Below are positions 27,124-37,070 of a stretch of DNA of 64,000 bases, one piece after another. The stretch comes from Bacteroidota bacterium. GTDB taxonomy: Bacteria > Bacteroidota > Bacteroidia > AKYH767-A > 2013-40CM-41-45. The position numbers and the translations under genes were made by a program. The notes under the pieces are model-generated. The model made no database searches. It was not told the origin of the DNA and saw only the letters and a program-made list of their open reading frames with translations. The stretch covers positions 1 to 64,000 of the forward strand of contig JADJFC010000010.1 in the NCBI GenBank assembly GCA_016708785.1, read 5' to 3'. Every line of letters begins with the position of its first letter. Position 1 is the first letter of the stretch.

Positions 27124-28929
27124 TTAAACAAGTTCCGGAAAATAAATATTCTTCAATTTCAACTCGGCTTGCTCTAGCTCTGACTTCATTCTTTCAATCA
27201 TAAGATTCTTTTCCGATTTCATTTCAGTCAGAATTGATTTGTAATATGAAATTCCTTTAATTAAATTTTCTTTGAATGTATTATATTGCTTCTCTTGACG
27301 AATTGTCCATGATGCAATATTTTTAGAGATTTCGTTCTTCAAATAATCGACATATAAATTCAATTCGTTCACAAACATATTGGGACGAGAAACAGCATTC
27401 AACACATCCTTGCGACCGTAAATATGTCCAACCATTTCCTCAAGCGAAAATACTCCCGAAAAAAAAGCAAGATTGGGTCCCGGACAAATTGCAACTGCTT
27501 TCAATTTATGAGGCAATTCAACACTGTTCTTAATATATGCCGGAGAAGTTAATCCTTCGCACAAACACTCTTTTTCAACTACCATACGAACCTCGTTTTC
27601 CTTTTCCAACAATGTAATCGTTTTCTCATTGATCTGTTTGATCTTCAAATCCTGATACTGACGTGATGCTGTACATATTGGCTGAGTTGTAAATTCTGTA
27701 TTGCCTGATAAAAACTTTTTATAGCATGGGCTACCCGGGCGACCTTGTTGAATCCTATTCCTTCTTTGAATTTCGGATGTACTTTTACTGAAGTTGTTGA
27801 AAGGCACTCCCAATGGTGAAGCATTACTCAAATAAAAATCTTCCTGCTTTGCACGTGCCAATTGATGAAGTGTGGCTTCGTCAACATTGGTAGCTTCCGG
27901 TACAAGTAAGAACGGACTTCCCCAACCTGTTCCATCCAAGGAATAAAAGTCTCGCAAGAATTTATCTTCCTGATAAGTTCCAATTCCGCCTTGTACTGTA
28001 ATTCGCACTTCAGGAATATGTTCAAATAATGTTTTTCCTCTTTCAGCAAGTGCAGAATTGCAAATGGCGAATAATTCTTCTGTCAGTTGAGTTCTCTTCA
28101 TTTTGAACTCTTCCAAGATGGGACCAAGTAATAATCCATCTGTTGCAAAAGCATGTCCCCCACAATTCAATCCTGACTCTATTCTAAACTCAGAGATCCA
28201 TAATCCTTTCTTAGCAAGAAATTTTCCTTGAATCATTGCAGAACGAAAATCGCTCACTTTCAGAATAATTTTTTTTCTTTGCAATCCTGAATCATCGGGA
28301 TAAAAGTCGGATACAGTTTCACAATACCCATACAATCGAGGATTCATTCCTGCTGAAAAAACTACAGACGAAGAAAGTTTGCTATTGGCAAATCCTCTCA
28401 ATGCTGCAACAGCATCGCTATATTCAGCGGACAATTGTTCCCCTTCTTTTGTGTAATTAGTTTTATCGAGCTTAGTCATAATATTTACATCAATTGCCCC
28501 TGATGTAATACTTGCTCTAAGCATATCCTGTAACTCAGACTTCCTTTTTCCCTCAGAATTTCGCATCTCATAATAAAGTGATTTAACTTCAGAATCGCCG
28601 GGGAGCATTTCGAAATATTTTTGAATCGAATAACCACTTTCAAATGATTCTTTTCGTAAGTCCTCCGTTTTCCGTAGTACAATTTTATCCAGTAAATTCA
28701 AATAGGCTGTGATTCTTTTTGAGCGATAATCTTCAACTGTATCCGGAATGGGTTGAAACTCTTCATCCTCATAACTTGAATAAAGCTTCCTCATATCTTC
28801 GATCACTTGATCTTCAATAATTGACACAACAGAAGAGATCCCAAAGTGCGCAAGTTTTATGGGTGTATCAATAGTAAATGCAATACCCATTACAGGTATG
28901 TGAAAAGTATGTTTGCTTAAATTACTCAT
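27124..28929 (-). CDS. Uncharacterised 601-aa protein with nitronate-monooxygenase/FabK-like barrel motifs
   Basis: I do not know a named family for this protein. Seen: a 601-residue soluble protein without signal peptide. IPVMGIAFTIDTPIKLAHFG at the start resembles the first strand of NMO/PfaD-like FMN barrels. NCGGHAFATDG (GGH at 257-259) resembles their AGGH motif, QGGIG (313-317) and TGWGSPFLLVPEA (334-346) their phosphate-binding loops. Five Cys (C402, C419, C455, C457, C482) follow in a region that could hold a metal cluster, and a coiled C-terminal tail ends the protein. A candidate operator TATGA-CTCATA-TCATA lies 54 bp upstream, so it likely belongs to the nitrogen-oxide regulon. Nitronate or NO-linked flavin chemistry is a hypothesis only. 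Confidence 0.45.
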   Translation of the reverse strand: MSNLSKHTFHIPVMGIAFTIDTPIKLAHFGISSVVSIIEDQVIEDMRKLYSSYEDEEFQPIPDTVEDYRSKRITAYLNLLDKIVLRKTEDLRKESFESGYSIQKYFEMLPGDSEVKSLYYEMRNSEGKRKSELQDMLRASITSGAIDVNIMTKLDKTNYTKEGEQLSAEYSDAVAALRGFANSKLSSSVVFSAGMNPRLYGYCETVSDFYPDDSGLQRKKIILKVSDFRSAMIQGKFLAKKGLWISEFRIESGLNCGGHAFATDGLLLGPILEEFKMKRTQLTEELFAICNSALAERGKTLFEHIPEVRITVQGGIGTYQEDKFLRDFYSLDGTGWGSPFLLVPEATNVDEATLHQLARAKQEDFYLSNASPLGVPFNNFSKSTSEIQRRNRIQQGRPGSPCYKKFLSGNTEFTTQPICTASRQYQDLKIKQINEKTITLLEKENEVRMVVEKECLCEGLTSPAYIKNSVELPHKLKAVAICPGPNLAFFSGVFSLEEMVGHIYGRKDVLNAVSRPNMFVNELNLYVDYLKNEISKNIASWTIRQEKQYNTFKENLIKGISYYKSILTEMKSEKNLMIERMKSELEQAELKLKNIYFPELV

Positions 28930-28982
28930 GAACTTTTTTATAAAATATTTTCACAAAGGTCGCCTTGTTAGTGCGATACCTT

Positions 28983-28998
28983 TATGACTCATATCATA
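28983..28998. promoter_or_regulatory. Candidate Crp/Fnr-type operator TATGA-CTCATA-TCATA
   Basis: A perfect 5+5 repeat, extended to TTATGA...TCATAA (28982-28999), 54 bp before the start of the 601-aa gene on the minus strand. Confidence 0.6.
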
Positions 28999-29133
28999 AG
29001 TAAATGGAAACGAATTGGATTAATTAAAAACTGTTTGTACTATTTCGTGACCACCTGCCAAAATTGAATTGATTCAATTGAAAATGTTTTGAAGTTAACA
29101 GGCGAAATAATTAATGATATTTATCACAAAGTA

Positions 29134-30189
29134 CTATTGATTCCTATAATCGGGATTATTGATAAAAGTTGTATCAGTAAGTGTTTTTAAAAAATTCACC
29201 AAGTCTTCTTTTTCCCAAGGCCATAAATTCAAGCCATATTCTTTTGCCGGCTTCGTCATGATCGGATCTATATTTGGTGAGGTCATACACACTCCGGAAT
29301 TATAATACTCGACAACCTCTTCTAATGTTGAATATCTGCCATCGTGCATATACGGCGCCGTTAATTCAACATTCCGCAATGTGGGCACGCTGAACTTTCC
29401 AATGTCATTTGCATTTCCTGTAACTAGATACCGACCCATGTTCTGACCTTGTGGCGTACAATCAAGTCCATTATTTCTGAAATCATTCGAAGTGAACAAT
29501 GGATTACCATGACAATGAAAACAATCGCCTCTTTCCGTCATGAAGATCATATAACCACTTTGCTCTGATGCAGTGAAGCCTACCTGGTGATCAAAATATT
29601 TATCGAATTTTGAATCTGCTGATACCATACTTCTCATGAACTGACTGATTGAATATACTATTGTTTGTTTTAATTCATCATGAGTTAGCTGAGCAACATC
29701 AGTAACTCCAAATGCTTTATAGATCATATCAGGATAATCAGCATGGGCTTTCAGATCCAGAACCAATTTGTCCATATCAGTATCAAAAAAATCCGGGCCA
29801 AAATCTGCTATGCACAAGTGATCGAGTTTTGGTTCCGAACCATTCCAGTTGTAATCCGGATTCCAAGCCAGATTCACATGTGGTGGTACACTAATATAGT
29901 CACCTGTCGAGTTAATAAATAATGGTGTAGAATATGATTTATTCGCAATATGACAAGACGAACACGTAAGACCATTGCTGGATAATATTGGATCATAATA
30001 AAACTTCTTGCCAAGTGTGACTCCTTCGACTGTCATTGGATTTACTGCCGGAATTTCCGGAATAGGAAAATGTGCCGGCACCCTGATCGAATACGGTGTT
30101 GGCTTGTATGTTGTTTCTTCCACTTTCTCCTTCTTACATGAAAATGCAATTGCTAGAAAAAGTATTGATATGGTCAGTAGTTTTTTCAT
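29134..30189 (-). CDS. Diheme MauG/cytochrome c peroxidase-family enzyme (MbnH-like)
   Basis: About 351 residues from MKKLLTISILFLAIAFSC, a lipoprotein signal. The longer start at 30219 would add ten residues before the signal peptide. Two c-type heme sites are CSSCH (about 76-80) and CFHCH (about 223-227). The domain has GVTLGKKFYYDPILSSNG, FSVPTLRNVELTAPYMHDGR and LNLWPWEKEDLVNFLKTLTD, as in bacterial diheme peroxidases. It follows the MbnP-like gene by 4 bp. In methanobactin loci MbnH oxidises a Trp in MbnP; the pairing here makes the same relation likely. Other diheme peroxidase roles cannot be excluded. Confidence 0.82.
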   Translation of the reverse strand: MKKLLTISILFLAIAFSCKKEKVEETTYKPTPYSIRVPAHFPIPEIPAVNPMTVEGVTLGKKFYYDPILSSNGLTCSSCHIANKSYSTPLFINSTGDYISVPPHVNLAWNPDYNWNGSEPKLDHLCIADFGPDFFDTDMDKLVLDLKAHADYPDMIYKAFGVTDVAQLTHDELKQTIVYSISQFMRSMVSADSKFDKYFDHQVGFTASEQSGYMIFMTERGDCFHCHGNPLFTSNDFRNNGLDCTPQGQNMGRYLVTGNANDIGKFSVPTLRNVELTAPYMHDGRYSTLEEVVEYYNSGVCMTSPNIDPIMTKPAKEYGLNLWPWEKEDLVNFLKTLTDTTFINNPDYRNQ

Positions 30190-30193
30190 TTTC

Positions 30194-30910
30194 TTAAAAG
30201 TGAAATACATCAGAACCATTTGATTTCAGCTTGTCCATTGCAGGTCCGCTACTCATTGAATAATTCCCGTCTACATTGAAATCATAGATATACGGATTAC
30301 GGAACCATTCGTTTACATTCATGATCAAGGGAATGTTTATAGCATTATCACCTATCGTAAAAATTTTGTCGAGATTTATTTTAACAAGGTTTTCGTTTTT
30401 ACCAATATGCATTGCATATCCGAATGTTCCTGTTGAATCAGAAAAATATCCTTCGAACTTCATGAAGTGATAACCACCACCCATAGGAATTGGCCAGATC
30501 ATATTGTTGTTGTCTGTTGTATTCGGTAAACCGTCAGGAACATTATGGGCGGAGTCAATTCCTATATTAAAACTGATTCCATTATATGTGCCCTGTAAAG
30601 CAGAACTGCAGGAAACCACATTGGTAGCAGTATCATTAAGACTTGCATAATGAAAATCTTTTACCAATACTTCAACTCCATCCGATCGAATCAGTTTTAC
30701 TTCAGATAAATAATAATTCAATGTCACTACACTGATAAGATAACCTGCATCGATAGGATACTTGATAGTATCGGTAATTATTGCCTGTCCGTCTGCTTCA
30801 TATCCAAGCGAGAAACTTATGTTGCCGGTTTTGTCCGGTACAGCAACCTCTTCTTTTTTGCATGCAAAAAAGAAAATAATCATGATGATGGAAAATATGA
30901 CTTTCTTCAT
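30194..30910 (-). CDS. MbnP-like copper-binding lipoprotein
   Basis: 238 residues. The signal peptide ends FFFACKK (lipobox Cys). The body is a beta-sandwich of the MbnP family: NISFSLGYEADGQAI, YLISVVTLNYYLSEVKLIRS, TYNGISFNIGIDSAHNVPDG, then MIWPIPMGGGYHFMKFEGYF, which holds the Trp-rich/GY motif, and AMHIGKNENL. Known MbnP binds copper near a Trp converted to kynurenine by MbnH. It is the first gene of a two-gene operon with the diheme enzyme and has a candidate operator 52 bp upstream. Supplying copper for NosZ is an attractive inference. Confidence 0.82.
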   Translation of the reverse strand: MKKVIFSIIMIIFFFACKKEEVAVPDKTGNISFSLGYEADGQAIITDTIKYPIDAGYLISVVTLNYYLSEVKLIRSDGVEVLVKDFHYASLNDTATNVVSCSSALQGTYNGISFNIGIDSAHNVPDGLPNTTDNNNMIWPIPMGGGYHFMKFEGYFSDSTGTFGYAMHIGKNENLVKINLDKIFTIGDNAINIPLIMNVNEWFRNPYIYDFNVDGNYSMSSGPAMDKLKSNGSDVFHF

Positions 30911-30961
30911 GCCTATGATTCTAACAACACATTGAAGTTATGACATTGCGCTTCATATTCC

Positions 30962-30977
30962 TATGATAATACTCATT
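30962..30977. promoter_or_regulatory. Candidate Crp/Fnr-type operator TATGA-TAATAC-TCATT
   Basis: Nine of ten arm bases match. It lies 52 bp before the MbnP-like start on the minus strand, the same distance as the perfect copies. Confidence 0.5.
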
Positions 30978-31022
30978 GACCTACACACTATTCGATATTC
31001 GTTATTCACTATACGTTAAAAT

Positions 31023-34000
31023 CTAACTGCACCCCACACTCGTCCCGCAATTCAAACACTTATAACACGAGCCACTTCGAATTGTAATGTGACCACATGT
31101 GCTACACACAGGCGCATCACCCATCATACTGCTTAAGTAATATTGAGTCTGGTCGCTTTGTAATTCGGGTTTTAATTCATCGTTTTTAACCGGTGGTTTT
31201 TGTCTGGATATTTTTGGTTTCGTCTCATCAATATTCTCCGACGGTTTTACCTGAACAAGATCTTCTCTTCCAAGATATTCAAGAGCGAGCAAACGAAATA
31301 CATAGTCAACAACAGAGGTAGAATTTCTTATGTTCGCATGATCGACCATTCCTGATGGCTCAAAACGTGTGAATATGAATTTCTCTACAAACTCATCGAG
31401 CGGAACACCATACTGCAAACCAATTGAAATCGAGATTGCAAAACAATTCAACAACGATCTGAATGAAGCACCTTCTTTATGCATATCAATGAAAATTTCA
31501 CCAAGTGTGCCATCAGAATACTCCCCGGTTCGGACAAAAATAGTATGGCCGCCAATTTTTGCTTTCTGCGTAAATCCGCCACGCTTCTCCGGTAGCTTCT
31601 TACGATGAACGATATTTGACAATTGTCTTTTGAATTTTGTATCGGATGTCTGATGGATAATTCTTCGTGCTGCTTCAAGAACATCATCAGCGGTTAACTT
31701 GTCTCTGTCGACTTCATTCGATTTTATAGTTTCATCTGTCGAATCTTTTTTCTCGCTCTTCGCCGAAAGCGGTTGTGAATGCTTACTGCCATCGCGGTAA
31801 ATAGCAACTGCTTTCAAACCGGATTTCCATCCTTGCATGTAGCAATCTTCTACATCTTTTTCCGATGACTCATGTGGCAGATTGATTGTCTTTGAAATTG
31901 CGCCGGAAATAAATGGCTGAACTGCAGCCATCATTCGTATATGACCGGAAGGGTGAATAAATCTTGTTCCGGATTTTCCGCACTTATTTGCACAATCAAA
32001 AACAGAAAGATGTTCCGGCTTCAAGAGTGGTGCGCCTTCAACTGTCATTGTGCCGCAAACATAAAGATTCGCTTCTTCGATCTGTTCGTTTGTAAAACCT
32101 AATTCTTTCAGCAGACTGAAATCAAAATTTGCATACTGAGATTTTTTGAAGCCTAAGCGTTGCAGGCACTCTTCACCCAATGTCCAGACATTAAAAATAT
32201 AGGCTATGTCAAATGCAGATGCTGCAGCTGCATTGAGTTTTTCTATCTCTTCTTTTAAAAATCCTTTCGCAACAAGTGTTTCATGATTTATGTATGGAGC
32301 ACCATTGAAACTTGCTTTTCCATTTACATATTCAACGATCTCTTTGATTGCATGTTTTGTATAACCGAGACTTTTCAAAGCCGCAGGAATTCCTTCATTT
32401 ACTATTCTAAAATATCCGCCGCCCGAAAGTTTCTTAAACTTTACCAAAGCAAAATCCGGTTCGACTCCTGTTGTATCGCAATCCATTAACAACCCGATAG
32501 TACCCGTTGGTGCAATTGCACTTACCTGTGCATTTCTAAAGCCGTGAATTTCTCCCAGCCCTAATGCTTCATCCCATGACTCGCATGCAGCCCGAAGTAA
32601 ATAATCGGGACAATTCTTTGCATCAATACCAACCGGACTAACCTCAAGTTTTTCAAATGCATCATCGGCATGATAAGCAGCATATCGATGATTGCGTATC
32701 ACACGCAACATATGATCCCTGTTCTTTTCATAATGATGAAAAGTGCCAAGTTCCTTAGCCATCTCTGCAGAAGTCTTGTAAGCTGTTCCTGTCATAATTG
32801 CTGAGATAGCTGCTGCTAATGCTTGCGCCTTATCGCTGTCATAAGCAATTCCGGAAATCATGAGCAATGAGCCAAGATTTGCATATCCTAATCCAAGTGT
32901 GCGATAGTCGAATGTTTGCTGAGCAACTTCCTTCGATGGAAATTGTGCCATGAGTATTGAGATCTCCAACACAACTGTCCACAAACGACAAGCATGTTGA
33001 AAAGAATTCACATTGAATTGCAAGGTGTCTTCATCAATGAACTTGCGTAAATTCAGTGAAGCCAAATTACATGCAGTGTTATCCAAAAACATATATTCAC
33101 TGCAAGGATTAGAAGCGCGAATGCGTCCGCCTTCGGGACAAGTGTGCCATTCGTTGATCGTTGTATCATATTGTACTCCCGGATCAGCACAGCTCCATGC
33201 GGCATGAGCAATTTCATCCCACAATTTTTTAGCGGGAATAGATCTGATGGTGCTTCCATCTGTTCGAGCTGTTAAGTTCCAGTTTCCATTTTCAGAAAGT
33301 GATTTGAAAAATGTATTCGGTATACGAACTGAATTGTTCGAGTTCTGTCCTGAAACAGTTTTGTATGCTTCTCCTTCGTAATCCGATGAATAACCGGCTG
33401 CAATCAACGCTGCAACTTTCTTCTCTTCCTCTAATTTCCAATTAATGAATTCTTCAATTTCCGGATGGTCAAGGTCGAGACAAACCATTTTCGCTGCTCT
33501 CCTAGTGGTACCACCTGATTTAATTGCACCCGCTGCCCGATCACCAATTTTAAGGAATGACATGAGTCCTGATGAATAACCTCCACCTGCTAGCTTTTCA
33601 TGTTCTCCTCGTATGTCAGAGAAATTTGTTCCAACACCACTGCCATATTTAAAAATTCTCGCCTCACGTGTCCATAGATCCATGATGCCTCCCGGATTCA
33701 CAAGATCATCGCTGACAGAAAGAATAAAACATGCATGCGGTTGCGGACGCTCATAAGCGGATTTCGATTCGTGCATTTTTCCCGTCTCATGATCTACATA
33801 CCAATGACCCTGACCACTTCCTTTTATTCCATATGCTGAATACAAACCTGTGTTGAACCACTGTGGAGAATTTGGTGCAGCGTATTGCGCTATTAGCATG
33901 AAAACTATTTCGTCATAGAATATCTGCGCATCTTGCGGACTCGCAAAATAATTGTACTTCATGCCCCACTCCATCCAACATTCAGCCATTCGATGCACAA

Positions 34001-34286
34001 CTTGTTTAATAGAGTTCTCTCCTCCTATACTTCCATCTGACTGAGGGACTCCGGTTTTTCTAAAATATTTTTGTGCTAAAATATCTGTTGCTACTTGCGA
34101 CCAAGTAATAGGAACTTCAACATTCTTCATTTCAAAAACGGTGTCGCCATTCGGATTTCGAATTACACTCGATCGTTTCTCATAGGTAAATTGCTCAAAA
34201 GGACTTAGGTTGTTCTCTGTAAAATATCTGGAGAATTTCAAACCGGTTTTTCCGGCACTATTATCTTTGGTGGATTGTGTTTTCAT
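31023..34286 (-). CDS. nrdJ: Adenosylcobalamin-dependent ribonucleotide reductase (class II)
   Basis: 1087 residues. Class II RNR reduces nucleotides using a B12 radical and needs no oxygen. Motifs: APNSPQWFNTG, QPHACFILSVSDDL, the GVGTNFSDIRGEHEKLAGGG loop, the catalytic NPCSEYMFLDNTACNLASLN, APTGTIGLLMDCDTTGVEPD, and a C-terminal zinc-ribbon-like tail (CSTCGHITIRSGSCYKCLNC). It is full length. The oxygen-independent enzyme fits an organism living by denitrification. It lies 69 bp after norB, on the same strand, so read-through from the nor operon is possible. Confidence 0.95.
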   Translation of the reverse strand: MKTQSTKDNSAGKTGLKFSRYFTENNLSPFEQFTYEKRSSVIRNPNGDTVFEMKNVEVPITWSQVATDILAQKYFRKTGVPQSDGSIGGENSIKQVVHRMAECWMEWGMKYNYFASPQDAQIFYDEIVFMLIAQYAAPNSPQWFNTGLYSAYGIKGSGQGHWYVDHETGKMHESKSAYERPQPHACFILSVSDDLVNPGGIMDLWTREARIFKYGSGVGTNFSDIRGEHEKLAGGGYSSGLMSFLKIGDRAAGAIKSGGTTRRAAKMVCLDLDHPEIEEFINWKLEEEKKVAALIAAGYSSDYEGEAYKTVSGQNSNNSVRIPNTFFKSLSENGNWNLTARTDGSTIRSIPAKKLWDEIAHAAWSCADPGVQYDTTINEWHTCPEGGRIRASNPCSEYMFLDNTACNLASLNLRKFIDEDTLQFNVNSFQHACRLWTVVLEISILMAQFPSKEVAQQTFDYRTLGLGYANLGSLLMISGIAYDSDKAQALAAAISAIMTGTAYKTSAEMAKELGTFHHYEKNRDHMLRVIRNHRYAAYHADDAFEKLEVSPVGIDAKNCPDYLLRAACESWDEALGLGEIHGFRNAQVSAIAPTGTIGLLMDCDTTGVEPDFALVKFKKLSGGGYFRIVNEGIPAALKSLGYTKHAIKEIVEYVNGKASFNGAPYINHETLVAKGFLKEEIEKLNAAAASAFDIAYIFNVWTLGEECLQRLGFKKSQYANFDFSLLKELGFTNEQIEEANLYVCGTMTVEGAPLLKPEHLSVFDCANKCGKSGTRFIHPSGHIRMMAAVQPFISGAISKTINLPHESSEKDVEDCYMQGWKSGLKAVAIYRDGSKHSQPLSAKSEKKDSTDETIKSNEVDRDKLTADDVLEAARRIIHQTSDTKFKRQLSNIVHRKKLPEKRGGFTQKAKIGGHTIFVRTGEYSDGTLGEIFIDMHKEGASFRSLLNCFAISISIGLQYGVPLDEFVEKFIFTRFEPSGMVDHANIRNSTSVVDYVFRLLALEYLGREDLVQVKPSENIDETKPKISRQKPPVKNDELKPELQSDQTQYYLSSMMGDAPVCSTCGHITIRSGSCYKCLNCGTSVGCS

Positions 34287-34355
34287 AAATTATTTTTGTG
34301 ATGCAATATTCATCATCAGCAGCCCGTCATCAGATGAGGCTAATCATACTTCTAT

Positions 34356-35692
34356 CTATTTAGATAACAATTTATCTGTTGATAAAATTATCTTACTAAA
34401 TTTCGTCAATAATGGAATGGAAAGCAAAAATAACCCTGCAAAAATTCCTAAACCTGCTGAATTTAACATTTTAAACAATGGTTGCAGTTGTAACATCATT
34501 TTCTGGAATGCCATTCCGTTTTCAACCTCCATTGCTTTAACAATTCCGGACATGATTAACGTCACCCAAAAAAGAATTAATGAAAGATTAACTACGAAAA
34601 ATCCGATTCTTGTTTTTCTGTTTTTGACTGCGCCATCATTCCGTTCAAAAATATAATACAATGAGGCAAAAAGAATCATCGTATTAATTCCTATTGTAGA
34701 ACCCATAGCATGAGCAACAGTAATATGCGTACCATGTGTGTATTTGTTAATTGCAGGGATTGACATCAGAATAGCTAATGTCAGATTTAGAAAGATCCAG
34801 ATATCAGCAGCAGCAATAAAACGATAGGGAACACTATGTAGATTTTTCTTTGCAGCGCTCAGCGACTTTCGCCAGTTCAATATTATACTTCCAAGAATCA
34901 ACAACTCTGTCATACTAATTATATATGCAACATTTTTTATCCAAGGCGCTGCCGGTACTATATATGTATGATGACCCCAATTGAACATCAGATTGGTGAG
35001 TCCGAGAAAATAAAAGAAGTAGGTGATTGGCGCTGTTGCAGTTTTTTTGTCGCCGCTGATTTGCTCCATAATGTAAAAACCGGTTCCATATACGAGCATG
35101 TTCCATGATCCCACCATTGAACCATTTGCTTTCCATTGAACAGTTACATCACGAATGATGTTATCACGAAAATATGGCAGCGTCCATAAATAGGATTCAC
35201 CGAAAGTGATCAGAAAAAAAGAACACCGGTAGACCACATCCATAAATAGATTGGCCAATCACTCACTTTTTTTCTGATCGTCATAATAAAATTGATAGCG
35301 AAAAGAATCCAGCTGAACAACATTGGGATTGCAAGTATTGGCGGAAATTCCAGATATTCTCTTCCGCCAAAATTGCCGGTGAAATAACAAATCAGTATTG
35401 TAATTCCTGTTGTGACAAAAAGTGCGTAATGAGTACGTGCCAGATTTACGGAAAATAATTTTTGTCCGGCAATTTCGGGCAGATAATAATAAACTCCGCC
35501 AATAGCTCCTGTGAAAATCCATGTTATTACCAATGTAACATGAAGTGGGCGCGATTTCTCAAATGACAAATACTCCTTTAGAAATTCCGGCAAGACGTAT
35601 TGCAAGCCACCTATCATTCCAAATAAAACCCCGATGACCAATGTGATCAATGCTGTTGCAATAAACAAAAGAGAAATCCTTTTATGTTCCAT
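34356..35692 (-). CDS. norB: NorB, nitric oxide reductase large subunit (cNOR), frame broken near 35214
   Basis: About 445 residues of the heme-copper oxidase superfamily, reducing 2 NO to N2O. Motifs: RPLHVTLVITWIFTGAIGGV (heme ligand His), FNWGHHTYIVPAAPWIKNV (active-site His pair), THGTHITVAHAMGSTIGINT (remaining His), and ITFGESYLW with the Glu near the non-heme iron. As written the frame stops after STGVLFF. The break is at a run of seven T (minus strand): eight T join it to LITFGESYLWTLPYF. It overlaps the tnaA stop by 1 bp (TAATG). Its usual partner NorC is 2.7 kb upstream in the same operon, with two amino-acid lyase genes between. Confidence 0.92.
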
Positions 35693-37068
35693 TACAATCT
35701 TTCGAAGTGCGAAGTAAAGTGCCTTAGAAATTTAGGCTCTTTCGTTATTCGCAATCCTTTTACATTTTTTTTTGTTCTATTGATCTCGTCAAAAACTTCG
35801 ATCACATAATCTATGTGCGATTGAGTATAAACTCTCCTTGGAATTGCAAGTCTGACAAGTTCCATTGGCGCGGCAATCAATTCTCCGTGTCCGTCATAAG
35901 TGCCAAACATAACTGATCCGATCTCAACCGTGCGAATGCCACCGATACGATAAAGTTCACAAACAAGTGCTTGTCCGGGATAGTGTTCTACGGGCATATG
36001 GTCATACAACTTTTTTGCATCGACATATACAGCGTGTCCACCGACCGGATAAATAATTTGCACTCCTTTGCTTCTTATTTTTTCGCCAAGATATTGTGTG
36101 CTGATGATCCTGTATTTTAAATAATCAGGTTCAAATACTTCCTGAAGTCCTATTGCAATGGCTTCCATATCGCGTCCTGACAATCCACCATAGGTTGTAA
36201 ATCCTTCTGTGATGATCAACATTTGAGTACACGCTTCAGAAAGACTCTTACTTCGTAATGCAAGAAATCCACCCATGTTTACCAAGGCATCTTTCTTCGC
36301 GCTCATGATGGCAGCATCTGCAAGTGAAAACATTTCCTGAGCAATTTCACGGAAAGGAACACCTTTGTACTCTTTTTCCTTTTCATGAATGAAATAACTG
36401 TTCTCAGCAATACGGCAACAATCCAGTACGAAAAGAATATCGTGCTTTTTACAGATCTTACTTATCTCTTTTGCATTTTGCATACTTACAGGCTGGCCTC
36501 CACCGCTGTTATTTGTAACAGTAAGGATAACAGCAGCAACATGTCGTTCGCCGTATTGCTTTATAAGCTCTTCGAGCTTTGCAACGTCCATATTTCCTTT
36601 GAAAGGAAAATCGGAATTGTAATCTTTTCCTTCAAGCGCAGGAATATCAATTGCAGTTGCTCCGCTGTATTCAATGTTTGCTCGAGTTGTATCGAAATGT
36701 GTATTGCTGATAAAATATTTCCCTTTACCACCAATGTGACTATACAAAATTCGCTCAGCAGCACGACCTTGATGAGTTGGAAGTATATGCGGCATCCCGG
36801 TCAGATCATGAACTTCCTTTTCAAATCGATCCCAGCTTCTTGCTCCTGCGTACGATTCATCTCCGCGCATCATTCCTGCCCACTGATTGCTGCTCATTGC
36901 TGATGTACCACTATCTGTTAAAAGGTCAATGATCACTTGCTCCGATTTCAATAAGAACGGATTGTAATGTGCGTTCGTTAAAAATTGTTCTCTTTCCTGT
37001 TCAGTGCTCATCGTAATGGGCTCAACTGTTTTTATTCTGAACGGTTCTATGATTGTCTTAAATTGCAT
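35692..37068 (-). CDS. tnaA: Tryptophanase (tryptophan indole-lyase)
   Basis: 458 residues. PLP enzyme splitting L-tryptophan to indole, pyruvate and ammonia. MRGDESYAGARSW, PTHQGRAAE and the PLP lysine in MSAKKD (K258-K259) are conserved. The residues that separate tryptophanase from tyrosine phenol-lyase favour tryptophanase: HFDTTR with D126 (TnaA Asp137 site), RTVEIGS instead of RSMERG, and LRHF near the end (H450, TnaA His463 site). It starts 2 bp after the tpl stop and ends on the norB start. No TnaC-like leader is visible, as expected inside an operon. Confidence 0.9.
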   Translation of the reverse strand: MQFKTIIEPFRIKTVEPITMSTEQEREQFLTNAHYNPFLLKSEQVIIDLLTDSGTSAMSSNQWAGMMRGDESYAGARSWDRFEKEVHDLTGMPHILPTHQGRAAERILYSHIGGKGKYFISNTHFDTTRANIEYSGATAIDIPALEGKDYNSDFPFKGNMDVAKLEELIKQYGERHVAAVILTVTNNSGGGQPVSMQNAKEISKICKKHDILFVLDCCRIAENSYFIHEKEKEYKGVPFREIAQEMFSLADAAIMSAKKDALVNMGGFLALRSKSLSEACTQMLIITEGFTTYGGLSGRDMEAIAIGLQEVFEPDYLKYRIISTQYLGEKIRSKGVQIIYPVGGHAVYVDAKKLYDHMPVEHYPGQALVCELYRIGGIRTVEIGSVMFGTYDGHGELIAAPMELVRLAIPRRVYTQSHIDYVIEVFDEINRTKKNVKGLRITKEPKFLRHFTSHFERL

Positions 37069-37070
37069 GA

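Noticed and set aside
34299..34315. TGATG-N7-CATCA repeat before nrdJ as another Crp/Fnr site
   Set aside because: The TGA to TCA spacing is 8, not 6, and it lies only 13 bp before the start codon.
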